DNA of 64,000 bases, from positions 372,001-436,000 of the forward strand of contig NZ_BNGS01000005.1 in assembly GCF_014905555.1 (NCBI RefSeq), read 5' to 3'. The notes below the pieces were generated by a model. It ran no database searches. It worked only from the letters and a program-made list of their open reading frames with translations, and was not told where the DNA came from. Every line of letters starts with the position of its first letter. Position 1 is the stretch's first letter. The DNA comes from Streptomyces sp. Y2F8-2 (GTDB lineage Bacteria; Actinomycetota; Actinomycetes; Streptomycetales; Streptomycetaceae). Shown piece by piece: positions 24,403 to 32,562 of the stretch. The translations under genes and the position numbers were made by a program.

Positions 24403-25377
24403 GTGACGATCACCTCTCCCCACCTCGGCAGCCCCTCCGTCTGGACCGACGCGCGGCTGCTGTACGCCCTGGAGGAAGTGGTCGAGAACGAGCTGAACCG
24501 GCATCTGAAGGTCGCCAAGGACTGGATGCCGCACGAGTACGTCCCCTGGGGCGACGGCCGCAACTTCCCGGGCTTCTTCGAGGACGGCGTGGCCTGGGAG
24601 AAGGAGCAGTCGAAGGTCACCGACATCGGCAGGATCGCGCTCGTCGTCAATCTTCTGACTGAGGACAACCTCCCCAGCTACCACCACGAGATCGCCACGT
24701 TGTTCGGCCGCGACGGCGCGTGGGGCACCTGGGTGCACCGCTGGACGGCGGAGGAGGGCCGGCACGGCATCGTGATGCGGGACTACCTGCTCGCCTCCCG
24801 CGCTGTCGACCCCGACCAGCTGGAACGTTTCCGCATGGCGCACATGAGTGAGGGCTTCGAGTCGGACAACCGGCACTCGATGCTTCACTCCGTCGCCTAC
24901 GTCGCCTTCCAGGAGCTGGCCACGCGCATCTCGCACCGCAACACCGGCCACCAGTCCGGCGACCCGGTCTGCGACCGGATGCTGGCCCGCATCGCGACCG
25001 ACGAGAACCTGCACATGGTGTTCTACCGGAACCTGCTGCAGGCCGCGTTCGAGATCGCGCCCGACCTGACCATGCAGGCGGTGCGGGACGTCGTGGTGGG
25101 CTTTCGCATGCCCGGCCACGGCATCCCCGGCTTCGAGCGTGCCGCCGCGCAGATGGCGATCGGCGAGGTCTACAACCTGCGCATCCACCACGACGACGTA
25201 CTCCAGCCGGTGCTCCGGTTCCTGAAGGTCCTGCAGATCGACGGCCTGGGGCCCGAAGGCCTCCGGGCTCAGGAGGAACTCGGCCTGTTCATGGACGGCC
25301 TCGACAGCGAGGCCACGCGGTTCGACGAGAAGCTGGCCGCCCGCAAGGCCCGGATGGCGGCCAGGGCCGAGGCGTAA
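24403..25377 (+). CDS. Acyl-ACP desaturase (soluble di-iron stearoyl-ACP desaturase family)
   Basis: A 324-aa soluble protein. The four-helix di-iron ligands are visible: LEEVVENELNRH (E24 region), TEDNLPSYHHE, AEEGRHG (E118, H121) and DENLHMVFY (D200, E201, H204). It introduces a cis double bond into ACP-bound fatty acids using O2 and ferredoxin. GTG at 24403 has GGAG at 24394-24397. The upstream three-copy operator array implies tight transcriptional control by fatty-acid state, though no regulator gene is adjacent. Confidence 0.95.
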   Translation: MTITSPHLGSPSVWTDARLLYALEEVVENELNRHLKVAKDWMPHEYVPWGDGRNFPGFFEDGVAWEKEQSKVTDIGRIALVVNLLTEDNLPSYHHEIATLFGRDGAWGTWVHRWTAEEGRHGIVMRDYLLASRAVDPDQLERFRMAHMSEGFESDNRHSMLHSVAYVAFQELATRISHRNTGHQSGDPVCDRMLARIATDENLHMVFYRNLLQAAFEIAPDLTMQAVRDVVVGFRMPGHGIPGFERAAAQMAIGEVYNLRIHHDDVLQPVLRFLKVLQIDGLGPEGLRAQEELGLFMDGLDSEATRFDEKLAARKARMAARAEA

Positions 25378-25580
25378 CCGCGTCGGGTACCCGCATCCGA
25401 GTCCGTATCCGCCTCCGGATCCGCCGCAAACGCCACGCCGCGCCACCCTGTTCGCCGCACTGGAGCATCCCTCAGGATGCATATGCCGGGTGGACGTCCC
25501 CGCGGGCCGACCCGCCCGGCCTGTCCCTGTCGTACGCCTGGTCGGGCCGGTCGGGCCGGGTGGCGCCCCTGGAGCGGGTC

Positions 25581-26048
25581 ATGACGAATCCGATGTGGAT
25601 GCGAGGCGTCCAGTGGCTGGCCGCCGCCGCACCGGACCCGCACGCCTGCGCACAGCAGTGGGAGCGGGGCGACGGCACGGTGCTGCTGGAGGCCGGACGC
25701 CACTGGGACGTGGTGAGCGTTCCGCGCCGCCTGGGGCTGCTCGCCCTGGACATTCTGTGGGACGACCCGCTGCGTACGCCCGGACCGACGCTGGTGGACT
25801 CGGCGGCGCTCAGGGTGGGTTTCCTCGTGCCGCCGGATCCGCCCGGCCACTGGGCCGGCGCCGGGGTCCGCCATGCGAGCAGGGGTGCCTGGGTCGCCGT
25901 GCCCCCGCCGTACCGGCCCGCCGGTTCCCTGGAGTGGATCGTCCCGCCCGACGGAAGCGGGCTGCTGCATTCCCCGGTCGTCCTGCGGCGCGCGCTGCGC
26001 CTGGCGGGCGAGACGCTCGCCGTCCTGGCAACCGTCAGCGAGGACTGA
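25581..26048 (+). CDS. Conserved hypothetical protein resembling the Prim-Pol-like N-terminal fold of Streptomyces bifunctional primase-type proteins
   Basis: A 155-aa protein. The segment DGTVLLEAGRHWDVVSVPRR, then TPGPTLVDSAALRVGFLVPP and LEWIVPPDGSGLLHSPVVLR, resembles a family of Streptomyces proteins annotated as primase/polymerase N-terminal-like. No catalytic acid triad of a primase is apparent, so enzymatic activity is doubtful. It is cysteine-poor, without signal or membrane segment. ATG at 25581 follows GGAGCGGG. Confidence 0.5.
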   Translation: MTNPMWMRGVQWLAAAAPDPHACAQQWERGDGTVLLEAGRHWDVVSVPRRLGLLALDILWDDPLRTPGPTLVDSAALRVGFLVPPDPPGHWAGAGVRHASRGAWVAVPPPYRPAGSLEWIVPPDGSGLLHSPVVLRRALRLAGETLAVLATVSED

Positions 26049-26081
26049 CCCCCGACCGCCCGGGCCACAGGCTCCCCGGTC

Positions 26082-26297
26082 CTAGGCGGCCTCGTAGTGG
26101 TGGGCGTCCGCGCCGCGCCACTTCACCCACGCCGGGTCGTCGAGCAGGTCCTCGGCGTCGGGCAGCCCGGCCCGGCCGAGGAACTCGATCACGTCCTCGT
26201 CGGAGAACGCCACCCCAAGGCTCTCTCCGCGCGCGGTCACCCGGCGGCCGCCGGTGCCCGACGGCGGGTGAACGATGACAGGAGCCCGTCCGGACAT
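26082..26297 (-). CDS. Conserved Streptomyces hypothetical protein (71 aa)
   Basis: A small acidic protein: an N-terminal VIVHPPSGTGGRRVTARGES stretch, then LGVAFSDEDVIEFLGRAGLP and a final DDPAWVKWRGADAHHYEAA. This pattern recurs as a short conserved protein in streptomycetes, but I know no function. ATG at 26297 gives the compact form. It is convergent with the preceding gene, leaving 33 bp. Confidence 0.6.
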   Translation of the reverse strand: MSGRAPVIVHPPSGTGGRRVTARGESLGVAFSDEDVIEFLGRAGLPDAEDLLDDPAWVKWRGADAHHYEAA

Positions 26298-26350
26298 GTC
26301 TCCAGCATCGTCCCGGGCGTCCGGCCGCGCATCCGGACGGGTGAGAGCTC

Positions 26351-26602
26351 TCACTCGCTGCCCGACGTCCGCCTCAGCTGCAGGCGCTCCTTCTCGGACA
26401 GCCCGCCCCAGACGCCGAACCGTTCGTCGTGGGTGAGCGCGTATTCGAGACACGCGGCACGGCTCTCGCACAGCCCGCAGATACGCTTCGCCTCCCGCAC
26501 CGAACTGCCCGGCTCGGGGAAGAAGAAGTCGCCCCCCGTCTGCGCACAGAGCGCCTGGGCCTGCCAGGGGATGTCGGACGCGATGATCGCTTCGATGTGC
26601 AT
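26351..26602 (-). CDS. WhiB-like (Wbl) iron-sulphur regulatory protein
   Basis: An 83-aa protein with the four cluster-ligand cysteines C19, C42, C45 and C51 (C-x22-C-x2-C-x5-C) and the GVWGG turn at 63-67, followed by a basic tail (KERLQLRR) for DNA contact. Wbl proteins bind the principal sigma factor through a [4Fe-4S] cluster and regulate development, redox or antibiotic responses. Its synteny suggests the S. coelicolor WblJ position, which I recall without certainty. ATG at 26602 places the first cysteine at the usual distance. Confidence 0.93.
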   Translation of the reverse strand: MHIEAIIASDIPWQAQALCAQTGGDFFFPEPGSSVREAKRICGLCESRAACLEYALTHDERFGVWGGLSEKERLQLRRTSGSE

Positions 26603-26938
26603 GGCCGAGATCGTGCCGCGCGGCGAAAAACGTTCGATCAACACGTGATCAACGGCGGACCGGCCGCCCCCCGGGCCCACGACGACCGGGGACGACGACT
26701 GACAACCCACCGCCTCGCAGGGCACGACCTCGTCGGGCTCACGGCCTCGTGCGGCTCCCGATGATGGCCTCGCCTCACGGCGCCGCGCACGGCGGCGCGC
26801 CGAGAAATCCGTGACGAGAGCGCACCCTGTCGGTACCCATCGTCACAGGAGCCCGCCGCGTCATTCCGGCGGCGATTGTCAGTGGCGGGTGGAAGACTCG
26901 GCAGAGCAGGCACCGGGAACCCTCGAAGGAGGGCAGAG
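26603..26938. other. Intergenic region between divergent wbl and VOC genes (336 bp)
   Basis: I see no convincing gene. It should contain both divergent promoters. A small GGCGCCGCGCACGGCGGCGC inverted stretch lies near 26780-26800, and GAAGGAGGG before 26939 is the VOC ribosome-binding site. Confidence 0.5.
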
Positions 26939-27739
26939 ATGCTCACCACCCGTTTCGTCAACGGCGCTCCGAACTGGCTCGACATCGGCACCCCGGACAT
27001 CGACGGCGCCAGCGCCTTCTACGGCGGTCTCTTCGGCTGGCGGTTCCAGTCGGCGGGCCCCGACGCCGGCGGCTACGGCTTCTTCCAACTGTCCGGCAGG
27101 ACCGCGGCCGGCGGCATGCAGACCACCCCGGAGCAGGGGCCGCCGTCCTGGACCGTCTACTTCCAGAGTGCCGACGCGGAGGCCACCGCCAAGGCGGCCG
27201 AGCAGTCCGGCGGCAGCGTGCTCATGCGGCCCATGGACGTGATGGGTGAGGGTCACATGGCCGTCCTCGCCGATACGGCCGGCGTACCGTTCGGCATCTG
27301 GCAACCGGGCCGCACCAAGGGCATCGAGGTGGCCGGCGACCCGGGCTCGCTGTGCTGGGTCGAGCTGTACACGCCGGACATCGCCCGGGCCGCCGCGTTC
27401 TACCGCCAGGTGCTCGGCTGGGAGACCGAGGGCGTCCCCTTCCCCGGCGGCACCTACACGTGCATCAACCCGGAGGGCGGCGGCCGGGACGACATGTTCG
27501 GCGGCCTCGTCCCGCTGGCCGACGACCCCACGGAAGCGGAGGCCGGTGCGCACTTCCTGCCGTACTTCGAGGTCGCGGACACGGACGCCACGGTGAGCCA
27601 GGCGCAGGAGCTGGGCGGCAGCGTCCGGGCGCCCGCGACGGACATCGAAGGGGTGGGCCGTATCGCCCGGCTCGCCGACCCGTACGGAGCCCGCTTCGCG
27701 GTGATCAAGAGCGCACCGCCGCAGCCGCAGCAGAGCTGA
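26939..27739 (+). CDS. VOC-family protein (tandem glyoxalase/bleomycin-resistance-like domains)
   Basis: A 266-aa protein made of two VOC modules. The first begins GAPNWLDIGTPDIDGASAFY and ends with VLADTAGVPFGIWQPG. The second begins SLCWVELYTPDIARAAAFYR and ends with RLADPYGARFAVIK. Each module carries the beta-alpha-beta-beta-beta pattern with a metal-ligand-like acidic or His position. Two-module VOC proteins of this length are common in actinomycetes, and the substrate is unknown. ATG at 26939 has AAGGAGGG upstream. Confidence 0.88.
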   Translation: MLTTRFVNGAPNWLDIGTPDIDGASAFYGGLFGWRFQSAGPDAGGYGFFQLSGRTAAGGMQTTPEQGPPSWTVYFQSADAEATAKAAEQSGGSVLMRPMDVMGEGHMAVLADTAGVPFGIWQPGRTKGIEVAGDPGSLCWVELYTPDIARAAAFYRQVLGWETEGVPFPGGTYTCINPEGGGRDDMFGGLVPLADDPTEAEAGAHFLPYFEVADTDATVSQAQELGGSVRAPATDIEGVGRIARLADPYGARFAVIKSAPPQPQQS

Positions 27740-27851
27740 CGCCGGTCGGCTCCGGGCGCGGTGCCGACGTCGTGTTCGCACGCGCCGCGCCCTGCTTCTT
27801 CCGCCTCAAAGGCGGTCACCACGCTGTCACTTCTTGAACGCCAAAAATTTT

Positions 27852-27865
27852 TGAGAGCGCTCTCA
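27852..27865. promoter_or_regulatory. LacI-type operator upstream of the GH64 gene
   Basis: TGAGAGC-GCTCTCA is a perfect 14-bp palindrome with the CG centre typical of LacI-family operators. It is 80 bp before the GH64 start and just upstream of a TTGACG (-35-like) at 27876. A near-copy lies between the LacI gene and the laccase gene at 30266. Confidence 0.75.
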
Positions 27866-27944
27866 GTCATAACCCTTGACGCTTCAACTCCTCCTGGGAA
27901 CAGTGGGACCACTCCTCCTCCCCCCACATCCCAGGAGCCCCCTC

Positions 27945-29165
27945 GTGATATCGCGCCGAGCGTTTCTGTCCGCGGCCACCGCCGCTGCCACATCCCCCGC
28001 CTGGTCGGCCGCCCTCACCCCCACCACCGCCCAGGCAGCCCCCGCCACGTGCCAACTCGCCCTTCGCAACGCCTCGTTGCCTGGTACGGTCCGGGCGTAC
28101 GTCACGGGACACGAACAGTCGACCGGCAACTGGATGCTCCTGCGCGCCGACGGCAGCGTCTACCGGCCGGGCTCCCCCTCCGCGCCCCACACCCCGCTCC
28201 CCGTCGACTGTGCGATCCCGCTGGGCCCCGCGGGCTCGCCCCCCACCGTGCTGACGCTTCCCCAGATGTACGGGGCCAGGATCTACTTCGTGCGGGACGC
28301 CACCCTCGACTTCTTCCTCAACCCGGGCCCGGCCCTGGTGGAGCCCGCCTTCGCCACCCCCGCCGACCCCAACTACGGCAAGACCTGGTCGTTCTGCGAG
28401 TTCACCTTCAACTCGGCGCAGCTGTACGCGAACATCAGCTACGTCGACCTGGTGACCGCCCTCCCGATCGGACTCACCCTGGAGGGGGACGCCACCCACA
28501 CCGTCGCACCGCTCCCCGACGGTGCCGTGGACAGGATCGCCTCGGCCCTTTCGGCCCAGGCCGCGAAGGACGGGCAGCCCTGGGACAAGCTGGTGATCCA
28601 CGGCCCGGACGGCAAGGTGCTCCGCGCCGTCTCCCCGCAGAACCTGATGGCGCCGTACTTCGGCCAGCCCGACCGGATGCCGTTCCGCGACCTGTGGACC
28701 GCCTACATCGACCAGGTCTGGGCGAAGTACCGCGCCACGGACCTGAGGATCGACCTCCAGGGGGGCCGGGGCGTGTTCACCGGCCGGGTCACCGGCGACA
28801 CGCTCACCTTCACGGGCGGGCACACCTTCTCCAAGCCCACTTCCAGGGACGTGTTCACGTGCGACCACGGGCCGTTCGCCAACAACCCGGGCGACCCCGA
28901 CGACAGGAAGGCCCTGCTCGCGCGTCTCGCCGCCGGCTTCAACCGCTCGCTGATGCTCACCCACCCGTACCAGCCGAACGGCCTGACCAGCGCGGACTAC
29001 TACCAGGGCGCGGTGACCAACCACTGGGCGCGCATCGTGCACGCGAACTCGCCGATCGGGTACGCGTTCCCGTACGACGACGTGCGTCCGGACGGTCAGC
29101 CGGACGTGTCGGGGGCGGCGTACGACGGGAACCCACGCCGGTTCACGGTGACGGTCGGTTCATGA
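27945..29165 (+). CDS. Secreted GH64 beta-1,3-glucanase
   Basis: A 406-aa precursor with a twin-arginine signal (ISRRAFLSAATAAAT, then Ala-rich and AQAAPA cleavage). The mature part matches family 64 laminaripentaose-producing glucanases, a barrel plus thaumatin-like fold: YVTGHEQSTGNWMLLRADGS, TWSFCEFTFNS, NISYVDLVTALPIGLTLEG, RVTGDTLTFTGGHTF. It should cut fungal or plant beta-1,3-glucan. GTG at 27945 has CAGGAG upstream. Its stop is 8 bp from that of the convergent LacI gene, whose product very likely represses it through the operator at 27852. Confidence 0.92.
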   Translation: MISRRAFLSAATAAATSPAWSAALTPTTAQAAPATCQLALRNASLPGTVRAYVTGHEQSTGNWMLLRADGSVYRPGSPSAPHTPLPVDCAIPLGPAGSPPTVLTLPQMYGARIYFVRDATLDFFLNPGPALVEPAFATPADPNYGKTWSFCEFTFNSAQLYANISYVDLVTALPIGLTLEGDATHTVAPLPDGAVDRIASALSAQAAKDGQPWDKLVIHGPDGKVLRAVSPQNLMAPYFGQPDRMPFRDLWTAYIDQVWAKYRATDLRIDLQGGRGVFTGRVTGDTLTFTGGHTFSKPTSRDVFTCDHGPFANNPGDPDDRKALLARLAAGFNRSLMLTHPYQPNGLTSADYYQGAVTNHWARIVHANSPIGYAFPYDDVRPDGQPDVSGAAYDGNPRRFTVTVGS

Positions 29166-29173
29166 CCGTGCCG

Positions 29174-30211
29174 TCACGCCGACGCCCGCCGTACCAGCGT
29201 CGTCGGCAGCACCACGCTCGACGGCGCACCGCCCACTCCCGGCTCTTCACCGCGCCGGTCGAGGCCGCGCAGCAGGAGCCGGGCCATCAAACGCCCCATC
29301 TCCTCGATGTCCTGGCGGACCGTCGTCAGCGGCGGGTCGGTCTGTTCGGCGACCGGCAGCATGTCGTCGAAGCCGATGACGGCGACGTCGTCGGGCACCC
29401 GGCGGCCCTCGTCGCGCAGCACCCGCAGGGCGCCCGAGGCGCTCAGGTCGTTGGCGGCGAACACGGCGTCCAGGTCCGGGCAGCGGCCCAGCAGCTCCCG
29501 CATCGCCCGTTCGCCGCCCGCCGGCGTGAAGTCCCCCTCCACGACGAGCCCCGGGTCGGCGTCGACCATCACGTCGCGGAACCCGTCGAGTCGGTCCACT
29601 GCGGACGTCTGGTCGAGGGCGCCGGTGATGTGCGCGATACGGCGGCGGCCGAGCCCCACGAGATGGCGCACGGCCTCGCGGGCACCGCCGCGGTTGTCGC
29701 TGTCGACGTAGACGGCGCTGCGGGTGCCGTCGCCCCAGCCCGGCCGCCCGCCGAACACGGTGGGCACCCCGGCCCGCTGCACCAGCTCTGGCAGCGGGTC
29801 GTCGAGGTGCAGCGAGAAGACGAGCGCGCCGTCGACGTGCCCGCCGGCGAGATAGCGGCCGACCCGGGCGTGGTCGGCACGGCCCTCCGTCAGCAGCAGG
29901 ACGAGCTGGGAGTCGTGGGCCGTCAGTTCCTTGCTGATGCCGCGTAGTTGCAGGGCGAAGAAGGGGTCCGCGAAGACCCGGGTCTCCGGCTCGGCGATCA
30001 CGACGGCGACCGCGTCGTGCCGCTTGGTGACCAGGCTGCGCGCGGCCTGGTTCGGCACGTACCCGAGTTCCTCCACGGCGCGGCGCACCCGCTCGACGAG
30101 GGGTTCGCGTACTCCGTCGCCGCCGTTGACGACGCGGGACACCGTCGCCCGGGAGACCCCGGCCCGGGCAGCCACGGCCTCCAGCGTGGGGCGCGGCGCG
30201 GTCTCGGTCAC
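29174..30211 (-). CDS. LacI-family transcriptional repressor
   Basis: A 345-aa protein with the LacI helix-turn-helix (TLEAVAARAGVSRATVSRVV, residues 9-28) and the hinge helix PNQAARSLV. A periplasmic-binding-protein-like effector domain follows, with DPFFALQLRGISKEL, GALVFSLHLDDPLPEL, YVDSDNRGGAREAVRHL and AVIGFDDMLPVAEQTDPPLT. It probably responds to a sugar released from beta-1,3-glucan. GTG at 30211 follows GAGGAG. Two matching palindromes, one before GH64 and one in its own upstream region, support control of the glucanase plus autoregulation. Confidence 0.94.
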   Translation of the reverse strand: MTETAPRPTLEAVAARAGVSRATVSRVVNGGDGVREPLVERVRRAVEELGYVPNQAARSLVTKRHDAVAVVIAEPETRVFADPFFALQLRGISKELTAHDSQLVLLLTEGRADHARVGRYLAGGHVDGALVFSLHLDDPLPELVQRAGVPTVFGGRPGWGDGTRSAVYVDSDNRGGAREAVRHLVGLGRRRIAHITGALDQTSAVDRLDGFRDVMVDADPGLVVEGDFTPAGGERAMRELLGRCPDLDAVFAANDLSASGALRVLRDEGRRVPDDVAVIGFDDMLPVAEQTDPPLTTVRQDIEEMGRLMARLLLRGLDRRGEEPGVGGAPSSVVLPTTLVRRASA

Positions 30212-30265
30212 GTGGAGCTCCTCCTCGGCGGTTGCCGATCAGGATAGCCCCGGCCGTCTCACCAC

Positions 30266-30278
30266 TGAGAGCGCTCCC
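30266..30278. promoter_or_regulatory. Second LacI-type operator, upstream of the lacI gene
   Basis: TGAGAGCGCTCCC matches the GH64 operator in 12 of 13 positions. It lies between the laccase stop (30283, minus strand) and the lacI start (30211), so it is placed for autoregulation. Confidence 0.6.
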
Positions 30279-30282
30279 GGAC

Positions 30283-31230
30283 CTAGTGCTTGTGCGACGA
30301 ATCGTCGTATTCGGGGATCGTTCCGTCGTCTCTCCGCACGAGGAACAGCCCGGCCATCCCCTTGTCGGAGTGCCTTTGGACGTGGCAGTGGTACATCCAC
30401 GCGCCCGGGCCGCCCGACTCGCCCGCGACGACCTGGAAGCCGAAGGAGACACCGGGACCGACGACCCTGGTGTCGATGAGCTGGCTCGAGTCCTCGGGAC
30501 CCGTGAGCAGTCCCGTGCGGTTGTCCGCCCACCGGTGACCGTGCAGGTGGAACGTGTGGAAGTCGTCCCCGTGCGTGATCATCACGAACTCGACGCGCTC
30601 CCCCACGACGGCCTCGAAGGTGGGTCCGGAGTGCCCCTTGCCGTTGTTGATCGACGTCTCGTTGAACACGAGGGTGTGCGTGGTGTCGGGGAGGAGGTCA
30701 CCCTGACGGCGCACGATCAAGCCCCCGAACAGGCCCGCGCGTACGCCACCGGTGCCGTGCGAGGTGCCGACGGCATGGTCGTGGTAGTGCCAGTAGCCCG
30801 CGCTGCCCTCCCGATAGGTGCCGTCCTTGCGGCGGCCGGGGACGTGCGTCTTCCACACGTAGGTGCGTTTGCGGCCAGGTTTCACGAGACTTTCGGTGAG
30901 CTTCGTTCCGTCGTTGTTGATCGTGTAGTCCACCCCGTGCACATGCAGGCCCGTCGAGACGTCCAGCCGGTTCTCGAACTCGACGTAGAGCGTGTCGCCC
31001 TCGACCAGCTCGATCACCGGGCCCGGAATGGTCGCCTTCTTGCCTGCGAGGCCGTAGCCCATCCGTCCGTTACCGAGCTCCGCGGCGAAGAGTTTGATGT
31101 GCCTCTCCCTGCCACCGGCGGGCGCCGTCCGCGGCCCACCGTCCGCGAAAGCCTCAGGAGCGAGTGACAACGACGTCGCGACAGCGGCGCCACCGATCAG
31201 CATCCGCCGGTGGAAGCTGCGTCTGTCCAT
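30283..31230 (-). CDS. slac: Two-domain small laccase (multicopper oxidase)
   Basis: A 315-aa precursor with a twin-arginine signal (MDRRSFHRRMLIGGAAVATS). Copper ligands are all present: HVHG (96-99), HYHDH (148-152), HTFHLH (225-230) and HCHVQRHSDKGM (281-292) holding the type-1 Cys282 and axial Met. With only two cupredoxin domains it must form the trimeric SLAC enzyme, which oxidises phenols and lignin-like compounds with O2 and resists alkaline conditions. This is the orthologue of S. coelicolor SLAC and S. griseus EpoA. Whether the LacI operator just downstream affects it is unclear. Confidence 0.96.
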   Translation of the reverse strand: MDRRSFHRRMLIGGAAVATSLSLAPEAFADGGPRTAPAGGRERHIKLFAAELGNGRMGYGLAGKKATIPGPVIELVEGDTLYVEFENRLDVSTGLHVHGVDYTINNDGTKLTESLVKPGRKRTYVWKTHVPGRRKDGTYREGSAGYWHYHDHAVGTSHGTGGVRAGLFGGLIVRRQGDLLPDTTHTLVFNETSINNGKGHSGPTFEAVVGERVEFVMITHGDDFHTFHLHGHRWADNRTGLLTGPEDSSQLIDTRVVGPGVSFGFQVVAGESGGPGAWMYHCHVQRHSDKGMAGLFLVRRDDGTIPEYDDSSHKH

Positions 31231-31351
31231 GCGGAACTCCCCATCCTCGTGCGCAATTCATGGAGAAGAGCCGCTGGGCGAACAACGGACCGGTAGCGGC
31301 ACAGCGCGAGCTTATCCGCACAAAGGACAGATTCTTCGTATTGCCGACATA

Positions 31352-31369
31352 ACGACATATAAGTGTCGT
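31352..31369. promoter_or_regulatory. Inverted repeat in the AT-rich laccase upstream region
   Basis: ACGACA-TATAAG-TGTCGT lies 122 bp upstream of the laccase start, inside a stretch (about 31300-31365) that is unusually AT-rich for this window. It is a candidate operator or promoter element for the laccase transcript. Confidence 0.4.
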
Positions 31370-31389
31370 GGGGTGGGTGACCTCCGCGC

Positions 31390-31442
31390 GGGTCAAGGGG
31401 ACCTCAGAACAGGTCGGGTCACCGGGGACGTCAGAACACGTC
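31390..31442. repeat. Two-copy 26/27-bp direct repeat
   Basis: 31390-31415 and 31416-31442 match except for a few substitutions and one inserted base (cores GGGTCAAGGGGAC and GGGTCACCGGGGAC, each followed by TCAGAACA). The second copy overlaps the stop of the LigD-type gene. Confidence 0.65.
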
Positions 31443-32487
31443 AGGAGGCGGCCGGGCCCTCGGGGGTCTCCGGTTTCGGCTGCCGCCGTGCCCGGCTCGG
31501 CTGCACGCGCTTCGGCTCGCCCGGCATCTTGGGGTACTCGGGCGGATAGGGCAGATCGCCGAGCCCGTGGTCGTGTTCGTCGCGGCGGGCGAGTTCGAGG
31601 AGCGCCTCGAGGGAGAAGGCGTGGTCGTCCATGTCCGCGTGGACGTCACCCAGTTCGGCGAACCGGCGGGGCATGGTCGCGAGGTCGAAGTCGCGGGGCT
31701 CGGCGTCGTCGACCTCCTCCCAGCGCAGCGGCGCCGACACGGGGGCGTGGGGCCTCGGGCGTACCGAGTAGGCGGAGGCGACGGTGCGGTCGCGGGCGGT
31801 CTGGTTGTAGTCCAGGAAGATCTTCTCGCCCCGTTCCTCCTTCCACCAGGCGATGGTCACGTGCTCGGGCATCCGCCGCTCCAGCTCGCGTCCGACGGCG
31901 ATCGCGGCGCGGCGCACCTGGGTGAAGGTCCAGCGGGGCTCGATGGGCACGAAGACGTGCAGGCCCCGGCCGCCGGACGTCTTGGGCCAGCCGCGCAGCC
32001 CGCCGTGCTCGTCGAGGACGGCGCGCAGTTCATGGGCGGCACGCACCGCGTCGGCGTAGTCGGTGCCGGGCTGCGGGTCGAGGTCGATGCGCAGTTCGTC
32101 GGGGCGGTCGACGTCGGCGCGGCGCACCGGCCACGGATGGAAGGTGAGCGTGCCGTACTGCGCGGCCCAGACGACGGCGCCGGCCTCGGTCGGGCACATC
32201 TCGTCGGCGCTGCGGCCGCTGGGGAAGGTGATGTGCGCGGTGGGGATCCAGTCGGGCATGCTCTTGGGCGCCCGCTTCTGGAAGAACCACTCGCCGGTCA
32301 CCCCGTCCGGGTAGCGCTCCAGGGTGGTCGGCCGGTCGCGCAAGGCGCGCAGGATGCCGGGTCCGACGGCCATGTAGTACTGCGCGAGGTCGAGCTTGGT
32401 GAAGCCGCGCTCCGGGAAGAAGACCTTGTCCGGGCTGGACAGCCGTACCGTCCGGCCCGCCACCTCCAGCTCCACCGCATCGCCCAT
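31441..32487 (-). CDS. LigD-type polymerase domain protein (non-homologous end joining, archaeo-eukaryotic primase family)
   Basis: A 348-aa stand-alone PolDom. Visible are the LSSPDKVFFPERGFTKLDLA N-terminus, ELRIDLDPQPGTDYADAV with the metal-binding Asp pair (DLDP), the KTSGGRGLHVFVPI strand with the catalytic His and the KIFLDYNQTARDRTVASAYS motif, then an extra about 60-aa C-terminal tail rich in Arg/Pro. It fills gaps with ribonucleotides at broken DNA ends. It is divergent from the ATP-dependent ligase at 32563, 75 bp apart, together covering two of the activities fused in LigD of other bacteria. No Ku gene is in the window. Confidence 0.92.
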   Translation of the reverse strand: MGDAVELEVAGRTVRLSSPDKVFFPERGFTKLDLAQYYMAVGPGILRALRDRPTTLERYPDGVTGEWFFQKRAPKSMPDWIPTAHITFPSGRSADEMCPTEAGAVVWAAQYGTLTFHPWPVRRADVDRPDELRIDLDPQPGTDYADAVRAAHELRAVLDEHGGLRGWPKTSGGRGLHVFVPIEPRWTFTQVRRAAIAVGRELERRMPEHVTIAWWKEERGEKIFLDYNQTARDRTVASAYSVRPRPHAPVSAPLRWEEVDDAEPRDFDLATMPRRFAELGDVHADMDDHAFSLEALLELARRDEHDHGLGDLPYPPEYPKMPGEPKRVQPSRARRQPKPETPEGPAAS

Positions 32488-32562
32488 GCGAGCCACGGTA
32501 GGCGCCCGCCCCCCTCCTCGCACACCGGGCGAACCGCCTCGCCGGGCAGCAGAATCGAAGGC

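Noticed and set aside
27945..31230. A biosynthetic gene cluster around GH64, LacI and laccase
   Set aside because: Only polymer-degrading and oxidative enzymes with local control; no biosynthetic core enzymes.
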